Shown: piece after piece, positions 63,060 to 64,000 of the stretch
Layout: the number at the start of each line of letters is the position of its first letter
Position numbering within the stretch: the stretch's first letter is position 1
Source of the DNA: M269 sp964625615
Lineage (GTDB): Bacteria > Pseudomonadota > Gammaproteobacteria > Enterobacterales > Alteromonadaceae
Length of the DNA stretch: 64,000 nt
NCBI GenBank assembly: GCA_964625615.1
Contig: CAZVDU010000004.1
Coordinates: forward strand, 7,626 to 71,625
Direction: 5' to 3'
Notes under the pieces: generated by a model
What the model saw: the letters and a program-made list of their open reading frames with translations, nothing else
Database searches by the model: none
What the model was told of the DNA's origin: nothing
Made by a program: the position numbers and the translations under genes

Positions 63060-63924
63060 GCGCCTTCCAGTTTCCGCTTAAATGCTGCTGCGTTAATGAT
63101 TTAGAATAAAGTGTAAATCGACCATCACTCTCATCTGACTGATTAGAAAATATAACCTGAGTGGGTAATAGCACAGGCCTTTTAAATTTCACTTTAGCTT
63201 CATAGGCTTCAGGAAGATGACTTGACAATGCAGACATGACTCTAGCCTTACTCCACATGCCATGAATAATATGTCGCTGAAAACCCAATAGCTTAGCCGT
63301 TAAGGCATAAAGATGAATGGGATTAAAATCACCAGAAACTTTTGCATAACTGCGCCCCAAACTTGTAGGCAGTAACCACTCCTCAACAACGCCTTTCGGT
63401 GAAAATGCTTTGGGTGGTTGCGACGGTTTATCATTGGTTACCGTGCTACTTTGTCTCACCAAGCTTGTACTGGTTGAATGCCATACCAATTCTTGCCCCA
63501 CAAAAGCCTCAGAGTTCATCTTAAATTGCCAACCACGCCTATGCGCAACTAAATCAGATAGGTAGCAGGTCAAATTCAGCTTCTCATTAGCACCTACAGG
63601 CCTGCATTGCTGTACAGTATTTTCTATATGAACTAACCCCATCAACGCAAATGGAAAGGCTTCTTCCAATACCAAAGACATTTGCAAGGGGAAAGCCAAC
63701 AAATGAATGAAGGTTGGCGGCAAGTATTGGCTATCTTGCCATTCGGTCAGTTGATTAAACTGTGCTAATTTCTGTTCCGGTACCACCATACCTCTGCATT
63801 GCATGACCGTTTCAGGCAGCGTTGGCGCCGAAGTAGGTGTTGCACGCTTTAAACCAGCTCTTCCCAATAACGCCAATGTATTAGGTAAATTTCTTGGTTC
63901 AATCGATATTGTTTGTCTATCCAT
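63055..63924 (-). CDS. MaoC-like acyl dehydratase/hydratase
   Basis: A 289-residue protein made of two hotdog halves. The second half carries the MaoC hydratase motif: GRSYAKVSGDFNPIHLYALT (residues about 192-211) followed by LLGFQRHIIHGMWSKARVM, where Asp and His catalyse hydration of trans-2-enoyl thioesters. The first half lacks the motif. Likely acts on acyl-CoA or acyl-ACP of fatty-acid or hydroxyalkanoate metabolism. Its start ATGGATAG overlaps the stop of the next gene upstream (GGATAG), so the two form an operon. Confidence 0.85.
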   Translation of the reverse strand: MDRQTISIEPRNLPNTLALLGRAGLKRATPTSAPTLPETVMQCRGMVVPEQKLAQFNQLTEWQDSQYLPPTFIHLLAFPLQMSLVLEEAFPFALMGLVHIENTVQQCRPVGANEKLNLTCYLSDLVAHRRGWQFKMNSEAFVGQELVWHSTSTSLVRQSSTVTNDKPSQPPKAFSPKGVVEEWLLPTSLGRSYAKVSGDFNPIHLYALTAKLLGFQRHIIHGMWSKARVMSALSSHLPEAYEAKVKFKRPVLLPTQVIFSNQSDESDGRFTLYSKSLTQQHLSGNWKAL

Positions 63925-64000
63925 AATGTATTTTTTCTTCGATTGTCATGGCTTGATTGCCAATAATAATGCGGCTTAAGCGTCTAAAGTCAGCTTTACT
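63917..64000 (-). CDS. 3' end of a gene cut by the window edge
   Basis: The last 27 codons of a minus-strand gene with a TAG stop at 63917-63919. The frame is open to the window edge and the residues (SKADFRRLSRIIIGNQ, then AMTIEEKIHYG) are protein-like. The stop overlaps the start of the MaoC-like gene by eight bases, so it is the upstream member of that operon. Too short to identify; a reductase or thiolase of fatty-acid metabolism is a guess from the neighbour only. Confidence 0.6.
   Translation of the reverse strand, partial: SKADFRRLSRIIIGNQAMTIEEKIHYG

Noticed and set aside
1..64000. tRNA, rRNA, CRISPR array, insertion sequence, prophage or integron
   Set aside because: None of the expected signals (cloverleaf ends, spaced direct repeats, transposase or integrase motifs) was seen on either strand.

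Overview
This 64 kb window is almost entirely chromosomal core sequence from an AT-rich (about 40% GC by eye) gammaproteobacterium, probably marine and close to Kangiellaceae or Alteromonadales. The lineage call rests on gene orders that are classic for the class: rpoE-rseA-rseB-rseC-lepA-lepB-rnc-era, aroC-prmB next to divergent smrB, pomAB next to xseB-ispA-dxs, nrdR-ribD-ribE-ribBA-ribH-nusB-thiL-pgpA, and serB divergent from ytjB. The marine hint comes from a PomAB-type (sodium) flagellar stator, an EpmC EF-P hydroxylase, a VSEP-type PEP-CTERM tail and a GlyGly-CTERM tail. I see no rRNA, tRNA, CRISPR array, insertion sequence or integrated phage.

Layout. 0-2.5 kb is the only accessory-looking part: a PEP-CTERM secreted protein, a LexA/CI-like regulator with two palindromes upstream, and a small orphan gene. 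2.5-6 kb: yfcL, an ATP-NAD-kinase-family gene and epmC overlapping in one operon, then a repetitive lipoprotein. 6.3-9.4 kb: a degenerate receiver-TPR protein and a soluble GAF chemoreceptor. 9.8-14.9 kb: FFLEELY-motif protein, thioesterase, DUF1223 protein, TPR-retropepsin membrane protein, MFS transporter. 14.9-24.2 kb: aroC, prmB, smrB, a one-cysteine thioredoxin-like lipoprotein, DUF5062 protein, SLT lipoprotein, gshA, M16 peptidase lipoprotein. 24.3-26.6 kb: Hpt protein, RluA-like synthase, ketopantoate-reductase-like protein.

26.5-39.8 kb: pomB-pomA; divergent xseB-ispA-dxs (isoprenoids); a GlyGly-CTERM metallopeptidase; then convergent riboflavin/thiamine operon nrdR-ribD-ribE-ribBA-ribH-nusB-thiL-pgpA. 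40-47.7 kb: glyA, a Gfo/Idh/MocA oxidoreductase, ettA, a small STAS-like protein, an SMP-30-like protein and radA. 48-54.9 kb: an 849-residue double PilZ protein, serB, ytjB, tatD-like, pdxH, era. 54.9-64 kb: rnc, lepB, lepA, rseC, rseB, rseA, rpoE with a recognisable sigma-E promoter, divergent nadB, a MaoC-like protein and the 3' end of one more gene.

How they work together: sigma-E envelope stress control (rpoE/rseABC) is joined to protein export (lepB) and translation quality (lepA, era, rnc); riboflavin, thiamine, isoprenoid, chorismate, glutathione, serine, PLP and NAD biosynthesis are represented by key genes; c-di-GMP (PilZ), phosphorelay (Hpt) and chemosensory (GAF-MCP, pseudo-receiver) pieces sit scattered without their partner kinases. 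No complete new system is evident. The best leads are the pseudo-receiver/soluble chemoreceptor pair, the cleavage-deficient-looking S24 regulator with its palindromes, the GTP-cyclohydrolase-dead RibBA, two orphan terminators that could end small RNAs, and an ATG-less 109-codon open frame between pomA and xseB.
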